DNA from: Candidatus Brocadia sp.
Lineage (GTDB): Bacteria; Planctomycetota; Brocadiia; Brocadiales; Brocadiaceae
Assembly (NCBI GenBank): GCA_013360945.1
Contig: JABWAQ010000030.1
Span: 1 to 34,889 of the forward strand
Direction of reading: 5' to 3'
Length of the DNA: 34,889 nt
The notes under the pieces are model-generated. The model was given only the letters and a program-made list of their open reading frames with translations, had not been told where the DNA came from and made no database searches. This document shows positions 26,840-34,811 of the stretch, one piece after another (within the stretch, counting starts at the first letter, position 1; each line of letters starts with the position of its first letter). The position numbers and the translations under genes were made by a program.

Positions 26840-27475
26840 CTACCCATAACAATCGCATCTTTCGAATATGTCTTTGGTATTTGAAATTTCAAGAGTCGTC
26901 TCTTTGTTGCTGCTATACGGGTTGTTACCTTTATACAATTCCCGGGAGGTGTCTTTGTATCTTTCGTATTCGCTGAAGATGCATCCACAATAGCCTTGCC
27001 TGTAAATCATTTTTTTCTTTGCTATATCATGGCTACACCCAGACAAGTAACGGTAATCACGATAGACAAAATCAATCCCGTATTTTCCTGATAAATTTTC
27101 TGAAAATATTTTTAATTGCTCGTGGTTTTGGTAGACACTAAACAACATTGTGGAGGTAAAGGCATTAAATCCTTTTTCCTGTGCGTAGGCCGCCGTAAAT
27201 TTTAGTCTCATGGTATAACAATCGGCGCATCGATCATTCCCCTCATAATTGACGTTCTTCAAATATTCCTTTAAACCATAATCCTCAAAGTAGATTACGG
27301 GAATGGGATCGCTTTCCTGAAATACGCGCAGCGCCTTCAGTCTTCGCCTGAATTCAAGCAATGGATGTATATTTGGATTATAAAAGAGCCCGGTTACTTT
27401 AAAACCTTCTTTTCTTAACTCATTGAGCGGCGCACATAAACAACAGGCGCAACAAATGTGAAGCAATAGATTCAC
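26840..27475 (-). CDS. queH: Epoxyqueuosine reductase QueH
   Basis: QueH (DUF208) reduces epoxyqueuosine to queuosine in tRNA, replacing the unrelated cobalamin enzyme QueG. The 211-residue protein begins LLHICCACCLCAPLNELRKE with the paired cysteines of the family. It also contains GNDRCADCYTMRLKFTA, NAFTSTMLFSVYQNHEQLK, DYRYLSGCSHDIAKKK and RQGYCGCIFSEYERY, which carry the conserved cysteines for the iron-sulphur and metal sites. The start is a GTG with AAGGGG upstream. It follows ruvB by 12 bases and is in the same operon as tgt, so two queuosine steps are encoded together. QueA, the step between them, is not in the window. Confidence 0.93.
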   Translation of the reverse strand: MNLLLHICCACCLCAPLNELRKEGFKVTGLFYNPNIHPLLEFRRRLKALRVFQESDPIPVIYFEDYGLKEYLKNVNYEGNDRCADCYTMRLKFTAAYAQEKGFNAFTSTMLFSVYQNHEQLKIFSENLSGKYGIDFVYRDYRYLSGCSHDIAKKKMIYRQGYCGCIFSEYERYKDTSRELYKGNNPYSSNKETTLEISNTKDIFERCDCYG

Positions 27476-27487
27476 AAGACGACCCCT

Positions 27488-28513
27488 TCAAAATAATCTT
27501 TTTTGGAGTCCCGCTTCATGGTGAGATTGATATCCTAAATGTTCATAAGCCAGTTTCGTGGCAACCCTTCCCCGGGGTGTTTTATCAAGATATCCTTTTT
27601 GGATCAAAAACGATTCATACACCTCCTCGATGGTATCTTCTTCTTCACTTACCGAAATCGCAATGGTTTTCAAGCCGACAGGCCCACCCGCATACCGAAT
27701 AACGGTTTCCAGTATTTTGCGGTCCATATCTCCCAAACCATTTTCATCCACACCCAACATCTCTAAACCCATGTGGGCTACATCTTCGTTAATGACGTCG
27801 TTTCCACGCACCTGGGCAACATCCCGAATACGCTTTAAAAATCTATTCGCTATTCTTGGGGTGCCTCTGGATCTTTTAGCGATAATTTCGGCCCCTTTTT
27901 CTTCTGTTTGAATAGAAAGGATACGGGCTGAATTACATACAATTTTGTAAAGATCCTCCCAGGGATAGAACTCTAATTTTTCCAGTACGCCAAAACGCGA
28001 ACGAAGGGGGGCGGTAAGTAATCCTTCCCGGGTAGTCGATCCAACAAGCGTAAATTTAGGTAATTTGATTTTAACTGACCGCGCCTTGGGTCCCTGATCG
28101 ATAATGATGTCGATAAAAAAATCTTCCATTGCTGAATACAGATATTCTTCTACTGTTGTATTTAACCGATGAATTTCATCAATAAAGAGGATATCTCCAT
28201 ATTGTAAATTAGTGAGGATGCCTGCAAGGTCTACCGGTTTATCCAGGATGGGACCAGAAGTCGTTTTAATCGTCGTATTTATTTCGTTGGCAATAATTTG
28301 AGATAACGTTGTCTTCCCTAAACCGGGCGGGCCGGAAAACAAGATGTGATCTAAGGGCTCTCCCCTCTTTTTTGCGGCTTCGATGTAAATGAGCAGATTT
28401 TCTTTTATACGATCTTGTCCAATAAAATCGCTGAATCGTTTCGGCCTAAGTGTAAGATCTAGATTTTTATCATCAATGATTGCCGTAGACGATAAAACAT
28501 CTTCTTTTAACAT
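27488..28513 (-). CDS. ruvB: Holliday junction branch migration helicase RuvB
   Basis: RuvB is the hexameric AAA+ motor that drives branch migration on RuvA-bound Holliday junctions. The 341-residue protein shows [19 protein letters not shown] at the start of the ATPase domain, Walker A GPPGLGKT (61-68), Walker [11 protein letters not shown] (107-116), the sensor and arginine-finger region [17 protein letters not shown] (159-175), and the winged-helix tail with [17 protein letters not shown]. The length is normal. It follows ruvA in the same direction with a 45-base gap. ruvC is not in the window. Confidence 0.97.
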   Translation of the reverse strand: MLKEDVLSSTAIIDDKNLDLTLRPKRFSDFIGQDRIKENLLIYIEAAKKRGEPLDHILFSGPPGLGKTTLSQIIANEINTTIKTTSGPILDKPVDLAGILTNLQYGDILFIDEIHRLNTTVEEYLYSAMEDFFIDIIIDQGPKARSVKIKLPKFTLVGSTTREGLLTAPLRSRFGVLEKLEFYPWEDLYKIVCNSARILSIQTEEKGAEIIAKRSRGTPRIANRFLKRIRDVAQVRGNDVINEDVAHMGLEMLGVDENGLGDMDRKILETVIRYAGGPVGLKTIAISVSEEEDTIEEVYESFLIQKGYLDKTPRGRVATKLAYEHLGYQSHHEAGLQKRLF

Positions 28514-28558
28514 ATTGAAATCCTACCACACGAGTTTGATGTCACGCACCCGGATAAA

Positions 28559-29152
28559 TCAGACTTTATATTTCAGCGCTTCCCTAACGAGCGATTCAAC
28601 ATTGTCGATCGTTTGCAATTTTCTTACCGTTTCATTTACAACATTTTCCGCCACTGATCGTCCATAACCCAAAGAAACCAGCGCCATCACAGCATCAGAT
28701 ATGAGCGCCTTTTGCCGGGCGTCTCCGGCACTCATTGGCGTTGACGCAGAGATTTCCTTTATACTGCCTTTTAGTTCCAGTATAATCCGCTCGGCTGTTT
28801 TCTTACCCACCCCTTTAATTTTTTCCAATGCCTTTGCATCTTCATGAATAACTGCATATTTGATATCATCCACGGTGCTGCCAGAGAGTATCGTAATTGC
28901 CGAATTGGGCCCGATACCATTTACCGAGAGCAGCAATTGAAACAAATCCCTTTCTTCATCTGTCGCAAATCCGAATATCTTTATCTGATCTTCTCTTATA
29001 AATACCTGAGTAAAAATTGTGACCTCTCCATGGCTGGGTATCTTCTCGGAGGTAGATAGCGGAATGTGTAACAGATAACCGATGCCTGCTACTTCCAGAA
29101 TGAGTCTGGTGGGAGATTTATTCACCACCCGTCCTCGGATGTAAGCTAACAT
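28559..29152 (-). CDS. ruvA: Holliday junction DNA-binding protein RuvA
   Basis: RuvA forms the tetramer that clamps the four-way junction and loads RuvB. The 197-residue protein starts MLAYIRGRVVNKSPTRLILE (OB-fold domain I), has the two helix-hairpin-helix motifs in LLSVNGIGPNSAITILSG and LEKIKGVGKKTAERIILELK (domain II), and ends with the RuvB-binding domain III (ISDAVMALVSLGYGRSVAEN). Length and domain order are typical. It lies 60 bases downstream of the TPR/alpha-CTD gene and 45 upstream of ruvB. Confidence 0.97.
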   Translation of the reverse strand: MLAYIRGRVVNKSPTRLILEVAGIGYLLHIPLSTSEKIPSHGEVTIFTQVFIREDQIKIFGFATDEERDLFQLLLSVNGIGPNSAITILSGSTVDDIKYAVIHEDAKALEKIKGVGKKTAERIILELKGSIKEISASTPMSAGDARQKALISDAVMALVSLGYGRSVAENVVNETVRKLQTIDNVESLVREALKYKV

Positions 29153-29212
29153 GTACGCATCGTCCCCAGTATAGTTTAAAATTATAGCATCCGGAATCTT
29201 TGCCCAAAAAGG

Positions 29213-30580
29213 CTATTCTATAATGTTCCTTTCTAACTCTGCATCAGAATTGTCATTTGTTTTTAGGCTGAGGCCAAACTTGGAAAGATTTTCCTTTATT
29301 TCATCGAGATAATTTTGCTTGATACCTTTTTGATGCAACTCTACTTCGGTAATTCCCATAAGGTCTTCGGCTCTTTCTATGCCAACCTTGCTAAGGGCAT
29401 TTCTACAACGGGTAGAAAGTTCAAGTTCCGAAATGGTTTCGATTGCACCCATCCTTTTTTCTGTCTCGTTTTTACGAAACAAGTCGGATTCACTTGTGCT
29501 TTCTAATGCCTGACCTAAATGTAGTCCTTTTTGAGCCAAGATGGCCTTAATCTCATTCAGTGAGGTTTCGCCAAAATTTTTAAAAGAGAGCAAATCGGCT
29601 TCTGTAATTCTTGTCAGATCCTTTAAGGTGCGGATATTCATCTTTTCCAGGCAATTTTTGCTTCTCACAGAAAGCTCAAAATCAGAGATAGGAATATTCA
29701 ACACCTCGCTTTCCTTTCCCTGCTTTTTTGAAATCTCCTCATCGTAATACATTGAAAGAGATGCTTTTGCATCTTTTAAAAACAATGATGCCCGGGCATT
29801 GTTTGGTTCGGCATCTAAAACCGCCTCAAAACAAAACACCGCATCATCGTAATTACCTTTATCTTCATACAATATCCCCAAATTAATAAATGCATTTTTA
29901 TGGTTAGGACACAAATTTATACATTTCTCATAATATTCAATGGCTTTTCCGTCCTCTCCGTCCATATCATAATTAAAAGCAGTACGGAAGAGCGCCTTTG
30001 CATAATTTGGATCAATTTGAAGTGATTGCTCATAATGGTTGAACGCTTCTTGATGCTCTCCCAGCGCATCCAGACAATATCCCCATTGATAATGCAATTC
30101 AGGGCTATTTCCATGCAATTGCGAAAACCTTTTAATAATATCCAAAGCTTCTTTAATATTCCCCGCCATCCTCCTTGTCTCAGCAATCTCCATGTTAATA
30201 TCAAACTCTTCGGCATCTGTTTTTTTCGCGCGTTCAAAACATTCCAGGGACTGATTATAATCGCCCAATTCTTGGTAACATTTCCCTAAATAATACGCAC
30301 CTATCTTCCTTGATTTCACCTCTTTGAGAAGTTCTGACGCCTCTTTTACCTTTCCGACTATCCACTCGCATATACCCAGGATGAGTGTTAAGTCCTTTGC
30401 CTTGACACTATCATGTTCCTTTTTTAAATCGAGCTTTATTGATTCAATTTTTGCATCCATTTTTTCTCTGTTTTCCCTGGAACTATACATCTGTTCCTTT
30501 ATGGATGTTACAATTTCCCTTGATATCGTTTCCCCTTCTAACAACTTGTCAAGGTCAAAATCAGCAGCGGCTTCAATCAT
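29213..30580 (-). CDS. TPR protein with two RNA polymerase alpha C-terminal-like domains
   Basis: This 455-residue protein has an N-terminal alpha-helical part, about six TPR units (residues 65-270; for example YYLGKCYQELGDYNQSLECF, HYQWGYCLDALGEHQEAFNH, FINLGILYEDKGNYDDAVFC) and two copies of the alpha-CTD fold. The first (about 297-356) reads ISDFELSVRSKNCLEKMNI and KNFGETSLNEIKAIL, very close to the polymerase alpha tail: the DNA-contacting Arg265 and Asn268 equivalents are Arg306 and Asn309, while Lys298 is replaced. The second (about 381-440) is more diverged (STRCRNALSKVGIERAEDL). Function is unknown; it may bind DNA, sigma or other polymerase partners. Similar fusions are known to me from planctomycetes. 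GGAGG lies 12 bases before the ATG. Confidence 0.85.
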   Translation of the reverse strand: MIEAAADFDLDKLLEGETISREIVTSIKEQMYSSRENREKMDAKIESIKLDLKKEHDSVKAKDLTLILGICEWIVGKVKEASELLKEVKSRKIGAYYLGKCYQELGDYNQSLECFERAKKTDAEEFDINMEIAETRRMAGNIKEALDIIKRFSQLHGNSPELHYQWGYCLDALGEHQEAFNHYEQSLQIDPNYAKALFRTAFNYDMDGEDGKAIEYYEKCINLCPNHKNAFINLGILYEDKGNYDDAVFCFEAVLDAEPNNARASLFLKDAKASLSMYYDEEISKKQGKESEVLNIPISDFELSVRSKNCLEKMNIRTLKDLTRITEADLLSFKNFGETSLNEIKAILAQKGLHLGQALESTSESDLFRKNETEKRMGAIETISELELSTRCRNALSKVGIERAEDLMGITEVELHQKGIKQNYLDEIKENLSKFGLSLKTNDNSDAELERNIIE

Positions 30581-30804
30581 TTCTTGTTTTAGCCTCCATC
30601 CTTCCTTAAAAACAAAGTATATTTTTTACAAAAAAATCTCAGTTAAATAATCTCGAATGCTGGAGTTTAACAAACATGTATCGGAAATTCAAATAAATTT
30701 TATCATACAATTCTTTAAGAATTCCATTATTTTCCTTGCTTTAACAATTATTGTTTGATACCATTTTTACGTATGTTTGGTCGCATTGTAAATTTATTAA
30801 TAAT

Positions 30805-30840
30805 AAGGCTACAGGGTCTTTACGCGGTAGCCTTTTTTTT
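30805..30840 (+). terminator. Intrinsic terminator-like hairpin in the cold-shock gene leader
   Basis: AAGGCTAC (30805-30812) pairs with GTAGCCTT (30827-30834) around a 14-base loop and is followed by an unbroken T run to 30840. It is a good intrinsic terminator for + strand transcription, but it ends only 46 bases before the cold-shock start, and nothing coding lies upstream on that strand. It is either an attenuator or the end of an unannotated short transcript from 30581-30800. The rest of that 306-base divergent gap is very AT-rich and shows no gene. Confidence 0.7.
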
Positions 30841-30886
30841 ATATTTCAGGAAATTTCCGCAGAAGTGAAAGGGGGTGATTTTTAGA

Positions 30887-31087
30887 ATGGCAACTGGAAC
30901 AGTAAAGTGGTTTAATGACAAGAAGGGATTTGGCTTTATTTCTCAAGATAATGGCCAGGATGTTTTTGTACATCAAACCGCGATCCAGGGTGAGGGTTTT
31001 AGAACTCTTGCCGAAGGAGATAAGGTCGAGTTTGAAGTTATAAAAGACCAGAAGGGCTACAAAGCCACAAAAGTCGTCAAATTATAA
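30887..31087 (+). CDS. Cold-shock domain protein (CspA family)
   Basis: This 66-residue single OB-fold protein binds single-stranded RNA and [21 protein letters not shown] leads into the RNP1 motif KGFGFI (13-18), and RNP2 is VFVH (26-29); the aromatic residues that stack on bases are present. The ATG at 30887 gives the standard N-terminus and has GGGGGTGAT about 9 bases upstream; an upstream in-frame ATT at 30875 is not credible as a start. The gene has its own hairpin upstream and a terminator downstream, so it is a single-gene unit. Confidence 0.97.
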   Translation: MATGTVKWFNDKKGFGFISQDNGQDVFVHQTAIQGEGFRTLAEGDKVEFEVIKDQKGYKATKVVKL

Positions 31088-31191
31088 ATTTATTAAAACA
31101 AGAGCACTCTTATATATTTATAGCAAAATCGTTTTTTAGTTGGCTGGTGTATAAAAATATGGAGTTGTCACTTAATTATAATTGCGACATC

Positions 31192-31227
31192 AAAACCCCA
31201 ATATCTGCAAAGACATTGGGGTTTTTT
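31192..31227 (+). terminator. Intrinsic terminator after the cold-shock gene
   Basis: AAAACCCCAAT (31192-31202) pairs with ATTGGGGTTTT (31215-31225) around a 12-base loop, with a T run on the 3' side. It is about 105 bases after the cold-shock stop. Confidence 0.85.
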
Positions 31228-31332
31228 GTTTGCTGTCTTTGATATCCTTTATTTTTTTATGGACAATCAACAGGAGAAAAATTTGAATAATTTTTTACAT
31301 GAAATCCTAGAAAGGAAAGGAGATTAATCATT

Positions 31333-33060
31333 ATGAAGCATGGGACAAAAGCAGGTGTCTTTTTTTTGGTAATTCTTGGTTGTAGCATCGCGATGGCCCA
31401 GGAGATTCCTGTCTCTGCAAATGAAGATCAAAGGATAGCCATTTCAGAGATTAAAAAAATATCTTCAAAAGATGTAAGCGTTAAATGGGATGAGAGAAGG
31501 GGTGTCGCCAAATTTATTTCGGGACAACTGACTAAACCCACTGAGATGTCTAAGGAGGAGGCGGCATTAGACTTCATCAAACACTATAAGGTCATATTTG
31601 GTGTGCAAGACCCGGAAGATCTGGAGTTGGACCGCACTTATGGCACGCCTGGTGGGCATTTCATCAACGTAAAGCAGAAAAAAGATGGCCTGGATGTCAT
31701 TGGTGGCAAAATTACCGTGAGAATAGATAAGGGCATTATAACTACGGTTGCAAACTATTTTGAGCCAAACATCTCTACGAAAACCACCCCCACTCTTTCA
31801 ACTGATGAGGCGATAGCAATTGCAGCATCCGAAGTGAATCTTACAAAAAAAGATATCAAGACGTCCCTGGTTATTTTTCTTTGGGAAACGGGGTGCGATC
31901 CAGACCGTCAGGAAGAGAAATTTTACCCTTATCTCACTTACAAAATTGATTTTCCGTTTAATCCAAGGCCTGAACCATCAAAGTATCGGATATATGTAGA
32001 TGCGCATAACGGCAGGATCGTTCTTGTTGAAAACCGTGTCATGCACGATGGTGCTGCCGTTGGGACAGGTATAGGGGTGGATAATAAACTAAAGACCTTT
32101 GATACTTATGAAAAAGGTGGAACTTATTTTCTCGGCAACGCCCCTCTTCCAAACACAACGTCTATCAGGATAAAAACCTACACCACCAATAATACAAAAA
32201 CCCTCCCGGGGAAAATAATGAGGGATGCGGATAACTCTTGGAATGATCCAGCGGGGGTAGATGCCCATTTCTATGGAAACTTTGTCTTCGATTTCTACAA
32301 AAACAACTTCAGTAACTTCTTCTGGTTCTCTGGCAGTGGTTTCGATACCTCTGACGGACTCTTGTCAACCGTACATTATGACAAGGCATACGATAATGCA
32401 TTCTGGAACGGGACTCAGATGGTATACGGAGACGGAGGTGAATTATTTCATCCCCTTTCAGGCGCACTGGATGTAGTTGCCCATGAGATCACCCATGGTG
32501 TCACTGAAGCCATAAACAATCTTACGTACTGCAAAGAACCTGGCGCGTTAAACGAATCATGGTCTGATGTTATGGGGATGTTTAACTCGATCGATTATGG
32601 AGACGATCTCCCCTATTTGCTTAGTGAAGAGATTGTGAAGATCGATGAAACCCCGGGGAATGAGGCATATTATGCCATGCGGAGAATGGATGACCCGTCT
32701 TTCAGGAGTGATAGTTACCCTGAAAACGACTACGACCCCAATGATCCGTTGAACAGCTGGGGACAACCGGAACATACCTCAGAACAATATAATGCAGGAT
32801 GCTTTCCATGGACTGACAATGGTGGCGTCCATATAAACTCCGGTATCCCAAACAAGGCAGCTTATTTGATCACTTTGAATGATAATGTCGGCTCCGAAAA
32901 GGCAAAACAAATATACTACTATGCCATGTTCTATCTTTCACCCAACTCTCAATTTGTCGATGCCAGGGATGCGGTAGAACAGGCCACTAAAGATATTTAC
33001 GGCCGTGGCCAGGAACTCATCGCTGTACAAGCCGCCTTTGACGCGGTTGGCATTAAATAA
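31333..33060 (+). CDS. Secreted M4 family (thermolysin-like) metallopeptidase
   Basis: This 575-residue preproenzyme has a signal peptide (residues 1-22, ending AMA), a propeptide of about 215 residues with FTP and PepSY-like segments (AALDFIKHYKVIFGV, GLDVIGGKITVRIDKG), and the thermolysin catalytic domain. The zinc site is HEITH at 384-388 with Glu408 in NESWSD. The transition-state His is in DNGGVHINSGIPNKAAYLI, and DAHFYGNFVFDFYKN is the family-typical segment ahead of it. It cleaves proteins outside the cell or in the periplasm after self-removal of the propeptide. GAAAGGAGATT precedes the ATG. It is flanked by terminators and is probably transcribed alone. Confidence 0.95.
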   Translation: MKHGTKAGVFFLVILGCSIAMAQEIPVSANEDQRIAISEIKKISSKDVSVKWDERRGVAKFISGQLTKPTEMSKEEAALDFIKHYKVIFGVQDPEDLELDRTYGTPGGHFINVKQKKDGLDVIGGKITVRIDKGIITTVANYFEPNISTKTTPTLSTDEAIAIAASEVNLTKKDIKTSLVIFLWETGCDPDRQEEKFYPYLTYKIDFPFNPRPEPSKYRIYVDAHNGRIVLVENRVMHDGAAVGTGIGVDNKLKTFDTYEKGGTYFLGNAPLPNTTSIRIKTYTTNNTKTLPGKIMRDADNSWNDPAGVDAHFYGNFVFDFYKNNFSNFFWFSGSGFDTSDGLLSTVHYDKAYDNAFWNGTQMVYGDGGELFHPLSGALDVVAHEITHGVTEAINNLTYCKEPGALNESWSDVMGMFNSIDYGDDLPYLLSEEIVKIDETPGNEAYYAMRRMDDPSFRSDSYPENDYDPNDPLNSWGQPEHTSEQYNAGCFPWTDNGGVHINSGIPNKAAYLITLNDNVGSEKAKQIYYYAMFYLSPNSQFVDARDAVEQATKDIYGRGQELIAVQAAFDAVGIK

Positions 33061-33072
33061 GTTTTTTTGAAG

Positions 33073-33103
33073 TGGACTGGTTTGCCAAGTCCATTTATTA
33101 TTA
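33073..33103 (+). terminator. Possible terminator after the metallopeptidase
   Basis: TGGACTGG pairs with CCAAGTCCA (33073-33093) with one bulged A and a TTTG loop, followed by an AT-rich stretch rather than a clean T run. It starts 13 bases after the protease stop. Confidence 0.45.
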
Positions 33104-33134
33104 ATTTTAAGATGCATTAATGCATCAATTATTA

Positions 33135-33191
33135 TGTGCAGAAGGGTAACAGAAGGAGCCCGCAGGGCGACTGGAGTTACCCTTCTGCACA
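33135..33191. repeat. Long palindrome with nested hairpin
   Basis: Perfect 16-base arms (TGTGCAGAAGGGTAAC at 33135-33150 and its complement at 33176-33191) enclose 25 bases that contain a second GCCC/GGGC hairpin (about 33158-33168). It sits between the protease and the IS3 remnant. It resembles REP-type dispersed palindromic elements, but an insertion-sequence end cannot be excluded. Confidence 0.75.
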
Positions 33192-33228
33192 CTCCGCGTT
33201 TTTCTCCGCCCCGCTTGCAACCATTCCT

Positions 33229-33461
33229 TCATTCCTCCCCGCAGGAGACCCCAAAATGAACTTCATACGATGTCTTATATTCAGCGATTGGTGATGCCAC
33301 CTGTTGTTGTAAAAGGTAAAATACTTCTCTAATCCCTTATGCACATCACGACAAGCCTCATATTCTTTTATGTAAACATCCTCATACTTTACGCTCCTTT
33401 TTCCTTCTCCGCCTTCACCACAAATATCCCCACCATCCCTTCCAACGCACGCTTCCGCCAT
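33229..33461 (-). pseudogene. IS3-family transposase, C-terminal remnant
   Basis: The - strand encodes RSVKYEDVYIKEYEACRDVH and KYFTFYNNRWHHQSLN, the last part of the integrase core and tail of IS3-family OrfB (rve domain). After SLN the frame must shift by one base to continue YKTSYEVHFG, the usual ending, with the stop at 33229-33231. The DDE residues upstream are gone and sequence before RSVKYED is not transposase-like. Only about 60 codons survive, so the element is dead. Exact IS ends cannot be placed. Confidence 0.8.
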
Positions 33462-33708
33462 TTTGCATCTTAGTTGTTGATCTGAAAAACCAGCTCATTA
33501 TACAGGATATAATTCACTTAAAATTTCATTCAAAGCTACCGATATATATAGTGTTTCGGTCAAGACAGCTTCGGTATCGTTGCTTATCAATATTGTACTC
33601 TGACACAGGAAAAAGCACGGTGAAAGGAGGTGCCATTCTTACTGAGACGGAGAAATAGCATGGTACAGTACTTTAATTAAAGCATTTTCGAAAAGGAGGC
33701 AAGGAAAG

Positions 33709-34137
33709 ATGAAGAAGTTATTAGGTATTTTTTTTGCAATGTTTGTTGCGATGGCCTTGGTAAGTCCGGTATATGCCGGTCCTGCTGATGATACAGCGCC
33801 TAAAGTTGGGGATGACACCTCATTCTTTGGCGTATCAGTTGGCAAGACACTTCCCCCTTTATGCGACAACTTCGGGTATGTGTGGTATCTCGAAGTATCC
33901 GGCCCCGGCACATTGGAAGGAAGGGTTGATGCGAGTACCTGCGGGGTGTATAATGTTACCGGTACCTTTGATGCGGTGAGTGTGCATTTGACAGCATCCG
34001 GAGGTGCATGTTGCACTTCATTTACTTATGCAGGCACTTATAGCCGCGCAAGCAAAACAGCCTCTGGTAATTGGACCAACGCCTGCGGCAGTAGTGGCAA
34101 CTGGACATTGGCCGTTTGTGGCAAAAGGGCTGAATAA
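33709..34137 (+). CDS. Small secreted cysteine-containing protein of unknown function
   Basis: I do not recognise a family. The 142-residue protein has a clear signal peptide (MKKLLGIFFAMFVAMALVSP, cleavage expected after VYA at residue 23). The mature part of about 119 residues is rich in Gly, Ser, Thr and aromatic residues and has six cysteines, including one adjacent pair (LCDNF, STCGV, ACCTS, NACGS, AVCGK), enough for three disulphides. A beta-rich secreted domain is likely. AAGGAGG lies about 10 bases upstream, and a strong terminator follows about 70 bases after the stop. It is therefore a well-defined single-gene unit, probably abundant, located between two transposase remnants. Confidence 0.78.
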   Translation: MKKLLGIFFAMFVAMALVSPVYAGPADDTAPKVGDDTSFFGVSVGKTLPPLCDNFGYVWYLEVSGPGTLEGRVDASTCGVYNVTGTFDAVSVHLTASGGACCTSFTYAGTYSRASKTASGNWTNACGSSGNWTLAVCGKRAE

Positions 34138-34199
34138 TATAGGCCTACCATAAAAGCTCATTGGCGACTGAGGCACGTGGCCAAGAGCCAGAGTGATGT

Positions 34200-34261
34200 A
34201 AAAAAAGCGCATCCTCTATTATACTTGGAGATATCAAGAGTGGGGGATGCGCCTTTTTTTT
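34200..34261. terminator. Strong bidirectional terminator
   Basis: GCGCATCC (34207-34214) pairs with GGATGCGC (34245-34252), flanked by an A7 run on the left and a T8 run on the right. The 30-base loop contains a small CTTG/CAAG hairpin. Runs on both sides allow termination in both directions, between the secreted-protein gene and the converging transposase remnant. Confidence 0.85.
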
Positions 34262-34383
34262 CTTCTCAAAAACCTGTTATTCTGCAATTTTACTGCCTTT
34301 GCAGAGAAATACGTTTTAACAGTAGTGACGGCTTAACTCTGAGGCATACCTCGTTCCAACACTATCCGCATTGGAGCGGATGT

Positions 34384-34776
34384 TCACCTCATGACAATCC
34401 GTAAGAGCCTTATATTTACTGGTTTTTTCGGCGAACAGGAAGTTTTTTTCGTGACTACACGGACATTCCGGCCCGGCAATGCCTCTGGCAACTTTATCTG
34501 CAATGCCTCTAATAGTTCCTGTGATTGTTGTCGTGGACGTGGTATCTTCTGACAATGCGTCTTTTGGCCTTTCACTTTCACCTCCATTGAACAAATGGTC
34601 GCCAATGGTTTGAGACCTTCCTCTACCGTCAGATCAAAATTCGTCCACGCCCTGCGCAGCCTTCGGAGCATCATATATGCGAGCATTATCACAAACACAT
34701 GCCCCCGCGTGCTCTCCTCCTTTCTCACGTGCACGGGACGAACCTCAAGATTCACCGTCTTGCACCCCCGAAACAC
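34384..34776 (-). pseudogene. IS1634-like transposase, C-terminal remnant
   Basis: The - strand frame encodes RGCKTVNLEVRPVHVRKEE, then TRGHVFVIMLAYMMLRRLRR and a tail with ALQIKLPEALPGRNVRVVTK. The VNLEVRPVHVRKEE...RGHVFV pattern is the C-terminal block of IS1634-type (IS4 superfamily) DDE transposases, where a catalytic Glu lies a little upstream. Upstream of 34776 the frame is interrupted by a TAG and small indels (a disturbed QLER-like segment near 34780), so the gene is broken toward the window edge. The start listed here is only the limit of the open frame. The right part of the element lies outside the window. Confidence 0.7.
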
Positions 34777-34793
34777 CCTCTAGCTGGTAAGAA

Positions 34794-34811
34794 GGAGGCG
34801 GAACCGCCTCC
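34794..34811. repeat. 18-bp palindrome at the transposase break
   Basis: GGAGGCGG (34794-34801) and CCGCCTCC (34804-34811) are perfect complements separated by AA. It lies exactly where the transposase frame is disrupted. It is short and GC-rich, like dispersed REP units. Confidence 0.55.

Noticed and set aside
33177-33461. A complete 94-residue gene
   Set aside because: Its middle matches an IS3 transposase tail, with a frameshift before the end; the flanking residues are read-through.
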